The translations under genes were made by a program, and so were the position numbers. 64,000 nt of DNA, taken from NCBI RefSeq assembly GCF_039543385.1, contig NZ_BAABJQ010000011.1, forward strand, positions 1 through 64,000, in the 5' to 3' direction. Below are positions 50,451 to 59,088 of this stretch, piece by piece; within the stretch, counting starts at the first letter, position 1; every line of letters begins with the position of its first letter. Below the pieces are notes generated by a model. That model searched no databases and was not told the origin of the DNA. It was given only the letters and a program-made list of their open reading frames with translations. This DNA is from Rugosimonospora acidiphila (GTDB lineage: Bacteria > Actinomycetota > Actinomycetes > Mycobacteriales > Micromonosporaceae).

Positions 50451-51344
50451 ATGGATGAACTGACCACGACACCGTCGCGTCCGGTGTCGTTCCCCAATCC
50501 GTCTCCCGGTCGTTCCGGAGCCTTCAACCCCAGCGATCTTGGACTCGGTACGGTTATTCCGGTGTTGGGTGCGCATCCGCAGGCGGGCGCCTCGGGTGTC
50601 GCACTCGCCCTCGCCGACGCCGCGGCCGTCGCCGGACTCCGAGTGCTGCTGATAGACAGCGCCGACCCGGCGCGCTCCGGACTGGCCGGAGTCTGTGCGG
50701 TGGAGGGCCGCTCGGTGCCCGGCGCGCACGGTCGTTCGGCGATGCGGATTGGCACCCGGACGGTCCAGAACAGCAGGTTGGCGGTGCGCCGGCTGGTTGG
50801 CACCGGTACTCCCATCACCATCGCCCAACTGCCGCTGCCCACGTCGTGGGCCTCCGCCGAGCCCAGCGACTTCGATTTGACCATCGTCGATGTGGGTTGG
50901 GACGTGTGGCCGTTGACGATTCCGGGTGAATCGTTGGGCCCTCTGCTCTGGTGTACCGGATCACCGACCTGTACTTTTCCCGTCGTGGTCATGCGCTCGA
51001 CGGTCGGCTCGGTCGGCCTCGCCGAGGGGATGCTGACCCGATACGACACCGGCGTGCGGCAACGCGGCTTCGTCGAGATGGGGTGCGCGGTCGCCGTGGG
51101 CGGCGAGTCGTGGCCCACTGTCGTGCGGGCGGTGATGGGTCTACAGCTCGAGTCGCTGTCCGAACGGACGCTGTTCATCTCGCCGTCACCCGAGGCCGCG
51201 ACGGCCGGCTGGTCCGTCGCGCCCGTGCCGGCGAACTCGGTGCGCACAGCGATGGCATTGCTTCAGGGCGTTGGTGGCCCGATCGGTGAGGCACTCGCGC
51301 CACAACAGCACAACCGAAAGGCACGGCGGTTCGGCCGTTCCTGA
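50451..51344 (+). CDS. MinD/ParA-like (DUF6668-type) protein with altered P-loop
   Basis: 297 residues. VIPVLGAHPQAGASGVALALADAAAVAGLRVLLIDSADPARSGL has the MinD-type strand-loop-helix and the following LLIDSADP (switch/Walker B-like), but the deviant Walker A lysines are absent (QAGASGV where GKGGxGKTT would be). DFDLTIVDVGWDVWP is the second acidic strand. Such proteins accompany actinobacterial VirB4/SCO6880 gene sets. Possibly a structural or regulatory relative of ATPases that position the secretion machine. The exact family name is tentative. Confidence 0.6.
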   Translation: MDELTTTPSRPVSFPNPSPGRSGAFNPSDLGLGTVIPVLGAHPQAGASGVALALADAAAVAGLRVLLIDSADPARSGLAGVCAVEGRSVPGAHGRSAMRIGTRTVQNSRLAVRRLVGTGTPITIAQLPLPTSWASAEPSDFDLTIVDVGWDVWPLTIPGESLGPLLWCTGSPTCTFPVVVMRSTVGSVGLAEGMLTRYDTGVRQRGFVEMGCAVAVGGESWPTVVRAVMGLQLESLSERTLFISPSPEAATAGWSVAPVPANSVRTAMALLQGVGGPIGEALAPQQHNRKARRFGRS

Positions 51345-51369
51345 TGAAAGTCATGGGGAGGAAGTCAAA

Positions 51370-51672
51370 GTGCTCGCTCATCATTTGGCGGACGCTATCC
51401 ACGTGGTGGCCGCACCGGCCGTTCCCAATCCCAAGGCGTCGGTGCCGCCGGGCGTGGACAAGCCGCTGGAGCAGTTGCTCGCCTACGTGAAGTGGGGGGT
51501 GCTGTTCATCATCATCGCGGCGGCATTCGTCGGCACGGCCGCCATCGCCGGAGGCCGGGCCCTGGCCCACCACGGCTCCAGCAAGATCGGCACCACCATC
51601 TTGATGTCCGCGTTCGGTGGAGCCGTTCTCTACGTCGGCATCTACGCGCTCATCACCTCGGTGACCAACTAA
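51370..51672 (+). CDS. Small two-helix membrane protein, VirB2/TrbC-like candidate
   Basis: 100 residues from GTG 51370 (GGGGAGGAAG 8 nt upstream). A short hydrophilic start (LAHHLADAIHVVAAPAVPNPKASVPP), then two hydrophobic helices (WGVLFIIIAAAFVGTAAIAGG and TTILMSAFGGAVLYVGIYALIT) separated by a basic loop HHGSSKIG. Size, two-helix hairpin and position ahead of VirB8/VirB6-like genes suit a pilin-like subunit, but no specific motif confirms it. The stop overlaps the next start (TAATG). Confidence 0.65.
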   Translation: MLAHHLADAIHVVAAPAVPNPKASVPPGVDKPLEQLLAYVKWGVLFIIIAAAFVGTAAIAGGRALAHHGSSKIGTTILMSAFGGAVLYVGIYALITSVTN

Positions 51673-52514
51673 TGGTCAACACGATCGCCGACAACGGCCG
51701 TGGCCGTGCGCTGGCGGTGCTCGTGGTCGTGGCGGTCGTGGGCTTGTCGCTCGTCGCCGGTCTGGTGCTGCTCATCGTCAACGCGGCCCGCAAGCCGGCG
51801 GCGAAGGCGAATCCGCCCGCCATCGCGGGCGGCAGCGCGACCGCGACACCTGGCACGGCCTCGAGCCCGACCGCCGATCCTGCCACGGGCACTCCCCAGG
51901 ACCAGCAGGACGCGCTGGCCGCCGCGCCGATGATGAGCCTGCCGGAATCGGCGGCCCAGCCCGCGCCATTGGTGACCGCGTCCGCGGGGCCACCCATCGA
52001 CGTGCCGGCGCCCACCGTCAAGCCGGGGGCCGGTGGCCCGCCGGTGCCGACCGGCTTTCCGGAGACACCGGAGGGCGCGATCGGCCAGCTGGCCGCGATA
52101 GACGAGGCCGCGTTGAGCACCACGGACGTCGGCAAGGCGCACGAGGTGTACACCTGGGCGGCCATGCCGGGCGCCGTTTCAGAGGCCGATTGGACGCCGA
52201 GCGCCGGCGTGACCTCGATCAACCAGTCGATGGGCGACGACGCCGGGCAGGCGATCGTCGTCTTTCAGGCCGTGGAGGGGCAGATCAAGGGGACGGTCGG
52301 CGCCGACTTCGTGGTGGCCTGCGTGCTCGGCGAGTGGGACGTGACCCAAGCGCAGCTCGCCCGCTCCGGCGCCGCTGACTGCCAACGCATGGTGTGGTCA
52401 GACGGACGGTGGCGGATCGGACCCGGCGACCAGCCGGCGTTCCCGTCGCCGGTCTGGCCGGGTAGCGCCGAATCGGTTCGAGCCGGATGGAGGGCATTCA
52501 ACCGTGCAGCTTGA
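51672..52514 (+). CDS. Bitopic membrane protein with soluble C-terminal domain, VirB8-like candidate
   Basis: 280 residues from ATG 51672. One transmembrane helix at about 14-36 (ALAVLVVVAVVGLSLVAGLVLLIV), an Ala/Pro/Thr-rich outer linker to about 125, then a folded domain (EGAIGQLAAIDEAALSTTDVGKAHEVYTW through SVRAGWRAFN) with alternating strands and one Cys pair (VACVLGEW, ADCQRMVW). The topology and operon position are those of VirB8/TcpC-type scaffold proteins. I see no diagnostic sequence motif, so this is an architectural inference. The stop overlaps the next gene by 11 bp. Confidence 0.6.
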   Translation: MVNTIADNGRGRALAVLVVVAVVGLSLVAGLVLLIVNAARKPAAKANPPAIAGGSATATPGTASSPTADPATGTPQDQQDALAAAPMMSLPESAAQPAPLVTASAGPPIDVPAPTVKPGAGGPPVPTGFPETPEGAIGQLAAIDEAALSTTDVGKAHEVYTWAAMPGAVSEADWTPSAGVTSINQSMGDDAGQAIVVFQAVEGQIKGTVGADFVVACVLGEWDVTQAQLARSGAADCQRMVWSDGRWRIGPGDQPAFPSPVWPGSAESVRAGWRAFNRAA

Positions 52515-54012
52515 TCTTATGGGCATTGATATCCCCAATCCCATCACAGCTATCGGTGGCCTGTTGAGCCACGCGGCGAGCACGGCGGCGACGGATGTGT
52601 TCGACTCCTTCGGCAACCAAGTCTGGAATTTCGCCTCCCAACTCCTCGGCTCGGTGCTGAGCTGGTGTGACGCTCAGATCAGCCCCAATCTCGACCCGAC
52701 CAACGGGCCACTGAAGGGGATCATGCCGCTGACCGAATGGATCGGCGGCGCGGTGCTCATCCTGATGGCGTTCGTCCAGGTCGGGCGCGCGGTGATGCGA
52801 AGCGGCGACGGCTTCAGCCGCCTATTTGTTGGACTATTCCAGTATTTCGCGGCGGCCACCGGTGGTCTCGGCATCTTGGGCGTCATGGTGGGGGCGAGCG
52901 ATGGGATGACTAAAGCCATCCTCACTGCCAGCGGCGACGGGACCTGGGTCTCGATCACCGGTAAGTCCACGGTCTTACAGAACAGTGCCCAGCAACTGGG
53001 CGGCATCGCCCTGATGTTCATCGCTCTCAGCACCTTCATCCCGGGTTCGGTGTGCCTGCTGCTCGAATCGCTGGTCCGGGCGGCGGGCATCATGGTCCTC
53101 GCGGCGACCATCCCCATCGTGGCCGCAGGGTTGGTCTCCGACACCACCCGGCGATGGTTCTGGATCGCCATGCGCTGGGCCATCGCCCTGTGCGTGTCGA
53201 CGCCGTCGACGGCGCTGGCGATGCAGATAGGCATCAAGCTAGCGTCGACCGGGGCTACCGGCGGCGATCAGGGGAGCGTCAGCCGGATTCTCGTGCAGAC
53301 GCTCCTCATCGGTGTCACGTTCTACGTCGCGCTGGGGCTTCCGATAGCGCTGTTCAAGCTGTTCGCGTGGATCGAACCCAACAGCCTCGACGACACCGGG
53401 GGCTACTACGCCAGGAGGGCCGCCACGTCCGGTGGTGGCGGCGGTGGTGGCGGTGGCGGCGACAGCACCGACTCGCGCTTCAACATGGTGCTCGGTGCGG
53501 TCTTCTCGCCGGAGCTGGCGGCGGCGAACGCGATCAACCTGGCCTCATTCGGAAGCAACATCCTCGACGCCATGGGCGCCGGTTGGAAGGGCGGGCCCGA
53601 TCCGGTCAAGAGACCGTCGTGGACAACGGGCTACAGCACTACCGCCAACCGGGAAGCAGGGCTCGGCGATGGTGATAACGACAACGACAACGACGAAAGT
53701 CAGCTGCGGCCGCCGGAGATCTACCAGGCCCCCGTCGCTGACGAGCCCGGCGGTGGTTCCGACGGTTCCGGTGGCGGCGGTGGTTCCGGCGGTGGCGGTG
53801 GCCTCCCTGGTGGTGGCGGTGGTTCCGGCGGTGGCGGTGGCCTCCCCGGTGGCGGCCTCCCCGGCGGTGGCCTCCCTGGTGGTGGCGGTGGCCTCCCTGG
53901 TGGTGGTGCTGCCGGTGGCGTCGGCGGCGCTAGCGGTGGCGTCGGTGGTGGAGCCGCTGCCGGCGGGTCGGCGGCGGGCGAGGCCGCTGCCCTGGGTGCG
54001 GTGGCGCTATGA
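52504..54012 (+). CDS. VirB6/TrbL-like polytopic membrane protein with Gly/Pro-rich tail
   Basis: 502 residues from GTG 52504. Residues 1-300 carry about six to seven hydrophobic helices (for example GGAVLILMAFVQVGRAVM, LFQYFAAATGGLGILGVMVGA, LVRAAGIMVLAATIPIVAAGLV, ILVQTLLIGVTFYVALGLPIALFKLF), the usual core of VirB6/TrbL channels. From about 300 it is cytosolic or extracellular and hydrophilic, with a poly-Gly spacer, an Asp/Asn repeat (DGDNDNDNDES) and an ~80-residue tail of GGGGSGGGGGLPGG repeats coded by repetitive DNA. The start overlaps the upstream gene and the stop overlaps the next start (ATGA). Confidence 0.78.
   Translation: MQLDLMGIDIPNPITAIGGLLSHAASTAATDVFDSFGNQVWNFASQLLGSVLSWCDAQISPNLDPTNGPLKGIMPLTEWIGGAVLILMAFVQVGRAVMRSGDGFSRLFVGLFQYFAAATGGLGILGVMVGASDGMTKAILTASGDGTWVSITGKSTVLQNSAQQLGGIALMFIALSTFIPGSVCLLLESLVRAAGIMVLAATIPIVAAGLVSDTTRRWFWIAMRWAIALCVSTPSTALAMQIGIKLASTGATGGDQGSVSRILVQTLLIGVTFYVALGLPIALFKLFAWIEPNSLDDTGGYYARRAATSGGGGGGGGGGDSTDSRFNMVLGAVFSPELAAANAINLASFGSNILDAMGAGWKGGPDPVKRPSWTTGYSTTANREAGLGDGDNDNDNDESQLRPPEIYQAPVADEPGGGSDGSGGGGGSGGGGGLPGGGGGSGGGGGLPGGGLPGGGLPGGGGGLPGGGAAGGVGGASGGVGGGAAAGGSAAGEAAALGAVAL
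53750..53960. repeat. GGTGGC/CTCCCTGGT repeat tract in VirB6-like gene
   Basis: Irregular tandem GGTGGCGGTGGCCTCCCTGG-type units encode the Gly-Leu-Pro-Gly tail. Length is likely to vary between strains. Confidence 0.8.
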
Positions 54013-55541
54013 CCAACGCGACGAGCGAGAGCCGGCTGTACAGCGGCTGGCGGCGGGAACGGTTCGGTTGGTTCATGGGCCTCAACGGTTGGCAGCTGTG
54101 CCTGGTGACCGTCTCCGCCCTGCCGGTCCTGCTCGCCATCGGCCGCAGTCGCTGGGCGCTGGCCGCCGAGTTCACGCCGTTCGCCCTGCTGGCGGCGGCA
54201 CTGGTGGCGGTGCCAGTGCGCGGTCGACCGGCGGTGCGTTGGCTGTTCGACCTGTGTCTTTATTCGTGGGGGAGAGCGATGGGTTGGTCACGATGGCGGT
54301 CCGCGGCGTCGACCGGCGCCGCCACGCTGGATGAGCTGGAGTCGCCGGATCTGCCCGGCGTACTGGCCTCCGTGCGGCTGCACGACGGGCCGCCGTTCGG
54401 CGCGACCCTGCAACGGGTCTGTGTGATCCAGGATCCACAGGCGGGCCGCTGGACCGCGGTGGCGGAGGTGAGCCACCCCGGGCTGGGTTCGGTGAACGGA
54501 GTCACCCGGGACGGCTACGCCGACCAACTCGGCGCCATGCTGGCCGCCGCGGCCCGGGGTGAGCAGATCTCCCGGGTCTCCATCCTGGTCCGTACCGTGC
54601 CGGATGACGGCGCGCAACGGGCGGCCTGGATCGCGGACAACGTCGCGATGAACGCACCCGAGGTGGTACGGCAGGCCAGCGCGCAGCTGGAACGCGCGGT
54701 GGTCGCCGCCGCTGTGCGTCACGAGGTGTATGTGACGGTGAGCGTGTCCGAGATGCGGATCCGGCGCAACGCGGCCCAGGCCGGCGGTGGCGTCGACGGC
54801 CGCGCCCGGGTGCTCTACCGGCACATGCAGGAGATGGAGAACCACCTGCGGGGACTGGGCGCCACCCACCTCCGGTGGCTTCACACCGAGGACGTGGCCT
54901 CGGCGATCCGTACCGGGTACAACCCGGCGGAGGCGGCGACCCTGGAGCAGGCTCGGCAGGAGGCGGCCCGGGGGCGCCCGACCGTAACCGGTGTCCCGGT
55001 GGGCGCGGCGGGTCCGGCGGCCGCACCCGCGCCGGCACCGCGCAGCTACACGCACGACGCGTACACGACGGTCAGCTACGCGCTGCTCCTGCCCGAGCTG
55101 CCGACCCAGGTCGGCGCGTTGGCCCAGATGCTCGCGCCGTCCGCCCCGGGCGAGCGGCGCACGCTGGCGCTGCACTACGAACCGTTGGATCCGCACAAGG
55201 CCGGCCGGCAGGTCGAGCGGGACATCTGGTCCGCCGAGATGTCCGCGGACATCCGAATGCGCCGGGGCTTCCGGGTCGGTCGGGCGGAGCGGCGGCGACA
55301 GCAAGAGACCGCCTCGCATGAGGGGCAGCTCGCCGCCGGTCACACGATGGTCCGGGTGGCCGGAGCGGCGGCCGTCACGGTGCCCTCCTCATGGCCGATC
55401 GACGACCACGCGGCCCGATTCGAGGCGACCGCCCGCGCCTCGCACTTCCGCCTGCTGAGGCTGGAGCTGGCCCAGGATTCCGGATTCGTCGCCGCGTGCC
55501 TGCCGCTGGGCATCGGCCTGCCCGATCGGAGGGAGGCCTGA
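54009..55541 (+). CDS. SCO6880 family T4SS protein
   Basis: 510 residues. RLYSGWRRERFGWFMGLNGWQL precedes two adjacent helices (LCLVTVSALPVLLAIG; FTPFALLAAALVAVPV), then a cytosolic part (FGATLQRVCVIQDPQAGRWTAVAEVSHPGLGSVN...GEQISRVSILVRTVPDD), the conserved layout of SCO6880 proteins. These correspond to a VirB3-like membrane segment plus the N-terminal domain of VirB4, split from the ATPase. Overlaps at both ends (ATGA before, TGATG after) place it firmly in the operon with the VirB4-like ATPase. Confidence 0.85.
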   Translation: MTNATSESRLYSGWRRERFGWFMGLNGWQLCLVTVSALPVLLAIGRSRWALAAEFTPFALLAAALVAVPVRGRPAVRWLFDLCLYSWGRAMGWSRWRSAASTGAATLDELESPDLPGVLASVRLHDGPPFGATLQRVCVIQDPQAGRWTAVAEVSHPGLGSVNGVTRDGYADQLGAMLAAAARGEQISRVSILVRTVPDDGAQRAAWIADNVAMNAPEVVRQASAQLERAVVAAAVRHEVYVTVSVSEMRIRRNAAQAGGGVDGRARVLYRHMQEMENHLRGLGATHLRWLHTEDVASAIRTGYNPAEAATLEQARQEAARGRPTVTGVPVGAAGPAAAPAPAPRSYTHDAYTTVSYALLLPELPTQVGALAQMLAPSAPGERRTLALHYEPLDPHKAGRQVERDIWSAEMSADIRMRRGFRVGRAERRRQQETASHEGQLAAGHTMVRVAGAAAVTVPSSWPIDDHAARFEATARASHFRLLRLELAQDSGFVAACLPLGIGLPDRREA

Positions 55542-57040
55542 TGTTCCGGCGCAAGACCAAGGGCAGGTCGGTCCTCGACCTGGTCTCCGACTTCGGTGGC
55601 CAGCTGCCCACCGCTGCGCCGATCAAGCACGGCACGGACCGCCGGGCCGAAGCGGCGCTCATCCGCGCGGACACGCCGCGCCGGGGCCGGTCGCTGCCCG
55701 GCCACGGCTGGTCGCCGATGGCGGCCCCGCTCGCGGTGTACCGCGCCTCGACCGCCGAGGTCGGTGGGGTGTTCCCCTTGCTGGCCTCGAACGGGTTGCC
55801 GCCGACCGGCGCGCTGATGGGGTACGACTCGCTGTCGGCGGGCGGCTTCTATGTCGACCCGGTCGGGTGGGTGCTCTCGCAGACCGTGACCAACCCGAAC
55901 CTGATCTTCTTCGGCAAGCCGGGCCAGGGAAAGTCAACCACGGTCAAGGCGTTCCTGTTGCGGATGATGCTGTTCTCCGCGCGTACCCTCATCGCGGGCG
56001 ACGTCAAGGGCGAGTACGAGTCGCTGTGCCGGGCGGTCGGGTCGGAGCCGATCGCGCTCGGCCTCGGCCTGCCCGTCCGGATCAATCCGCTGGACCTCGG
56101 CCCGCTGGGGACCGGTTGGGACCGGCTGTCGACCATCGAGCGGGAATCCCGCGCGGCGCTGATTTTCGCGCGCTGGGTGGTGCTGCTCAAGGCCCTGGTC
56201 GGTGCCCGGGACGTGATCGTCTCGCCATCCGACGAGAGCGCGCTGACCACGGTGCTGGGCGAGCTGTCCGGCTGGTCGCGCGGCGGCGGCATGCTGCGGA
56301 CCGTCACCATCCCTCAGGTACACGACGCGCTCGCCCGACCGACCCTCGAGCTGGCGCGGGCGTGCCGGTATCCGGACATCCAGAGCATGATCGACGCTAC
56401 CCGGCAGGTCACCGACGCGCTGGGCGGGCTGGTGCGCGGTGCGCTTTCCGGCCTGTTCGACGCGGAGACGACGGTGCGGCTGGACTGGTCCTCGCCGATC
56501 CAGTCGCTGTCCCTGCGTCGCCTCGACGAGCTGGGCGACGAGGTGGTCGGCGTGGCGCTGGCCTGCGTGAACTCGTGGTCCAGGGCGATGACCGACCTGC
56601 GCCGTCCGGGTGAGATCACCATCGTGGTACGCGACGAGGTGTGGCGCCAGATGCGGCTGGGCGTCGGCGCGGTCCAGTCGCTCGACGCCGACCTCCGGCT
56701 GTCCCGCAACGACGGTGAGATCCAGATCGTGGTCGCACACAAGCCCAGCGACCTGCTCAGCGTCGGCGACGCGGGCAGCCAGGAAGTGTCGATCGCCAAG
56801 GACATGATGGCCCTGTGCGATACCAAGGTGATGTTCGCGCAGGACCCGACGATCGCCGATGAGCTGCGCGACCTCGTCGGGCTGAGCGACCTCGCCCGGG
56901 ACTGGGTCTGCGGCTGGGCCCGCCAGCGCACCGGCCGGGCGGTGTGGATGGTCGGCGACCGGGTGTTCAAGGTGACCACGGTGCGTACCCCGGTGGAGGC
57001 ACCGCTGTTCGACACGAATGCGGCGTTGATGGCGGAGTGA
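55541..57040 (+). CDS. VirB4-like T4SS ATPase
   Basis: 499 residues from ATG 55541. Walker A is FFGKPGQGKSTTVKAF with G125-x4-G130-K131-S132 intact; TLIAGDVKGEYESLC follows as in VirB4-like proteins; the Walker B strand is ITIVVRDEVWRQMRLG and the sensor-like segment QIVVAHKPSDLLSVGD. It corresponds to the ATPase half of VirB4, the N-terminal half being the SCO6880-like gene just upstream. Unlike both VirD4-like proteins and the MinD-like protein, its nucleotide site is complete, so it is the likely motor of this machine. Confidence 0.88.
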   Translation: MFRRKTKGRSVLDLVSDFGGQLPTAAPIKHGTDRRAEAALIRADTPRRGRSLPGHGWSPMAAPLAVYRASTAEVGGVFPLLASNGLPPTGALMGYDSLSAGGFYVDPVGWVLSQTVTNPNLIFFGKPGQGKSTTVKAFLLRMMLFSARTLIAGDVKGEYESLCRAVGSEPIALGLGLPVRINPLDLGPLGTGWDRLSTIERESRAALIFARWVVLLKALVGARDVIVSPSDESALTTVLGELSGWSRGGGMLRTVTIPQVHDALARPTLELARACRYPDIQSMIDATRQVTDALGGLVRGALSGLFDAETTVRLDWSSPIQSLSLRRLDELGDEVVGVALACVNSWSRAMTDLRRPGEITIVVRDEVWRQMRLGVGAVQSLDADLRLSRNDGEIQIVVAHKPSDLLSVGDAGSQEVSIAKDMMALCDTKVMFAQDPTIADELRDLVGLSDLARDWVCGWARQRTGRAVWMVGDRVFKVTTVRTPVEAPLFDTNAALMAE

Positions 57041-58041
57041 AAAGTGTGATCCTCGCCCTGGTCGCCCTGCTCGTTCTGGCCCCGACCACGGTGGTCGTGT
57101 TCCTTCTGGCGGTGGGCGTCCCGGCGGCCTCGGCGGCCGACTGCGGGCCTGGCGGCTCGGCGCAGAAGGTCGAGGGAACGAGCCTGAGCGCCGAGCAGCT
57201 CGCCAACGCGGCCACCATCGTGTCCACGGTGAAGTCGCTGCTGCCGGATACGCCGTACGCGGCGACCGTCGCGCTGGCGACCGCCATGCAGGAGTCGAGC
57301 CTGACGAACAACCTCCAGCAGGTCGACCACGACTCGATCGGGCTGTTTCAGCAGCGAGTGTCGATCTACGGTGAGGCCACCGCGGCCGACCCGGTCAAGT
57401 CGACCACCGCGTTCATCAAGCGGTTGGTGAAGGTGCCGAACTGGCAGGTGGAGCCGCTGAGCGTGGCCGCACAGGCGGTGCAGGTCTCAGCCAATCCGAA
57501 CGCGTACGCGCAGTGGCAGGGGCTCGCCGAGGATCTGACCAGCAAGTTGTGGCCGGGTGCGGCGACCACCTGTTCGGATAGCGACGGCTCGATCTCGACC
57601 GGCCTCACCGGCATCCCCAAGGGCTTCGTGCCACCCAGCCAGGCACAGCAGCTGGCGGTCATCGACTTCGCGATGGAGCAACTCGGCAAGCCGTACCAGT
57701 GGGGCGGCAGCGGCCCGGACAAATGGGACTGCTCGGGGCTGGTGCAGGCCGCCTGGGCGCAGGCCGGGGTGGCCCTCCCACGCACCACCGCCGGTCAGGT
57801 CAGTGTGGGTGTGGACGTGCCCTCCCTGCAGGTGATGGAGCCCGGCGATCTCATCTTCATCCCCGGCAGCGACGGCAGCATCTCCAATCCCGGTCACGTC
57901 GGCATGTACGCCGGCGATGCCAACGGCGTCCAGTACCTGATCCAGGCGCCGCACACCGGCGCCGTCGTCGACATGGAGAAGGTCTCGGACTGGGTGGGCG
58001 AGATCGCGGCCATCCGCCGGCCGGTCGTCAGTAAGCAGTGA
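57037..58041 (+). CDS. Secreted wall hydrolase: SLT-like plus NlpC/P60 domains (VirB1-like)
   Basis: 334 residues from GTG 57037 (GTGA overlap). Signal or anchor 1-30 (SVILALVALLVLAPTTVVVFLLAVG). The first domain resembles the lytic transglycosylase-like unit of conjugation hydrolases (ALATAMQESSLTNNLQQVDHDSIGLFQQRVSIYG); the second is NlpC/P60 with WDCSGLVQAAW (Cys about 232), NPGHVGMYAG and QAPHTGAVV. Opens peptidoglycan so the secretion channel can cross it, as VirB1 and TcpI/Tcp proteins do. Last gene before a strong terminator. Confidence 0.9.
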   Translation: MKSVILALVALLVLAPTTVVVFLLAVGVPAASAADCGPGGSAQKVEGTSLSAEQLANAATIVSTVKSLLPDTPYAATVALATAMQESSLTNNLQQVDHDSIGLFQQRVSIYGEATAADPVKSTTAFIKRLVKVPNWQVEPLSVAAQAVQVSANPNAYAQWQGLAEDLTSKLWPGAATTCSDSDGSISTGLTGIPKGFVPPSQAQQLAVIDFAMEQLGKPYQWGGSGPDKWDCSGLVQAAWAQAGVALPRTTAGQVSVGVDVPSLQVMEPGDLIFIPGSDGSISNPGHVGMYAGDANGVQYLIQAPHTGAVVDMEKVSDWVGEIAAIRRPVVSKQ

Positions 58042-58080
58042 TGTAGCTAATCCCAGCCCAAGACGACGCTCGGAACGGTT

Positions 58081-58113
58081 CAGGGCCGTCAGACCCATGG
58101 TCTGACGGCCCTG
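58081..58113 (+). terminator. 13-bp perfect-stem terminator closing the T4SS operon
   Basis: 58081-58093 pairs perfectly with 58101-58113 around a 7-nt loop, 39 bp after the last gene, and is followed by GTTCGGTCGGTTC. Confidence 0.85.
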
Positions 58114-58187
58114 TTCGGTCGGTTCACGATGAGGCTTGCGCGGCCCATTCGCCGCAGTGGCACTGCTGTTGCCCTGAAGGCCGTGGG

Positions 58188-58850
58188 TCACAGGCTGTGG
58201 GCGGTGATGTCGCCGTAGGAGGTGGTGGCGTGGATGTCGAGTTGAGTGGTGCCGTCGTTCTTGAGGGCGTTGTTGACCCGGCCGTAGCTGGTGCCGGCGT
58301 CCAGGGCGGCGGAGACGCCGGTGGCGGCGCCGACGGTGATGTCGCCGGACTGGGTGCGCAGCACGACCGCGCCGCCGGTGGCCTCGGTGATGCGGATGTC
58401 GCCGCGGGCGGTGCTGATCTGGGCGGGGCCGCGCAGGCGGCCGATCTCGATGTCGCCGTCGGTGGCGGTCAGGTGCAGACTGGCGGTTTCGTCGAGCTTG
58501 ATGTGGTGGTAGGCGCCGTGGAAGGTGACGTCGCCGAGACGCCCGACGGTGCGCAGTTCGGCCGCGGCGGTTTTGGCCTCGATGCGAGAACCGGCAGGCA
58601 GTTTGACGGTGACCTGGATGGAGCCGGTGGGGCCGAGGTACTGGTTCTTGGTTGCGGTTTGGATGCGCAGGGTGCCGTTGGTGTATTCGACGGTGGTCTG
58701 CTCGGCGGCCTTGACGTCGCGGCCCTTGTGGGCGTTGGTGGGCTGGATCTCGACGGTGGTCTCGGCGTGGTCTGCGGCGATGAGTTGGACGCGTCCGGCG
58801 GGGATGGTCAGGACGGTGGTGATGGGGGTGGGGGTGGTGAAGGTGTGCAT
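58188..58850 (-). CDS. DUF4097 family beta-strand repeat protein
   Basis: 220 residues from ATG 58850 (GGGAG 8 nt upstream). No signal peptide or membrane helix. The sequence is a run of short strands (VTVKLPAGSRIEAKTAAAELRTVGRLGDVTFHGAYHHIKLDETASLHLTATDGDIEIGRL...DIRITEATGGAVVLRTQSGDITVG), the right-handed beta-helix of DUF4097. Cytosolic members are often paired with HTH regulators, as with the divergent gene at 59089. Function unknown. Confidence 0.85.
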   Translation of the reverse strand: MHTFTTPTPITTVLTIPAGRVQLIAADHAETTVEIQPTNAHKGRDVKAAEQTTVEYTNGTLRIQTATKNQYLGPTGSIQVTVKLPAGSRIEAKTAAAELRTVGRLGDVTFHGAYHHIKLDETASLHLTATDGDIEIGRLRGPAQISTARGDIRITEATGGAVVLRTQSGDITVGAATGVSAALDAGTSYGRVNNALKNDGTTQLDIHATTSYGDITAHSL

Positions 58851-58961
58851 CGTGGTCTCCCGTGTTTGCCCGGTTGTTTCTGACACCGGAAACGCTACGT
58901 TGCTTTCCACATCTGCGCAATGAGGTCTTTGCTTGTGGTTAGCATTCGTGCAGCTCAGAGT

Positions 58962-59022
58962 GTTGCAATCATTGCAACGGGCTCCCGTTTAATGCAATGG
59001 CGGAGTGGTTGATCGTTGCAAT
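58962..59022. promoter_or_regulatory. Operator cluster built on GTTGCAAT
   Basis: GTTGCAATCATTGCAAC at 58962-58978 is a perfect 17-bp palindrome; a half-site GTTGCAAT recurs at 59015-59022 and TGCAAT at 58993-58998. It lies in the 238-bp spacer between the DUF4097 gene and its divergent regulator, the likely binding site of that regulator. Confidence 0.7.
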
Positions 59023-59088
59023 ATATGAAGGTGAACGCTATCGTGGACGCCAGCAAGCACCCGCGGGACACAGAAAGAGGGGGCCGTG

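Noticed and set aside
44728..58041. Complete integrative conjugative element
   Set aside because: No integrase, excisionase, relaxase, Rep or flanking direct repeats or tRNA target could be found; only the secretion part is present.
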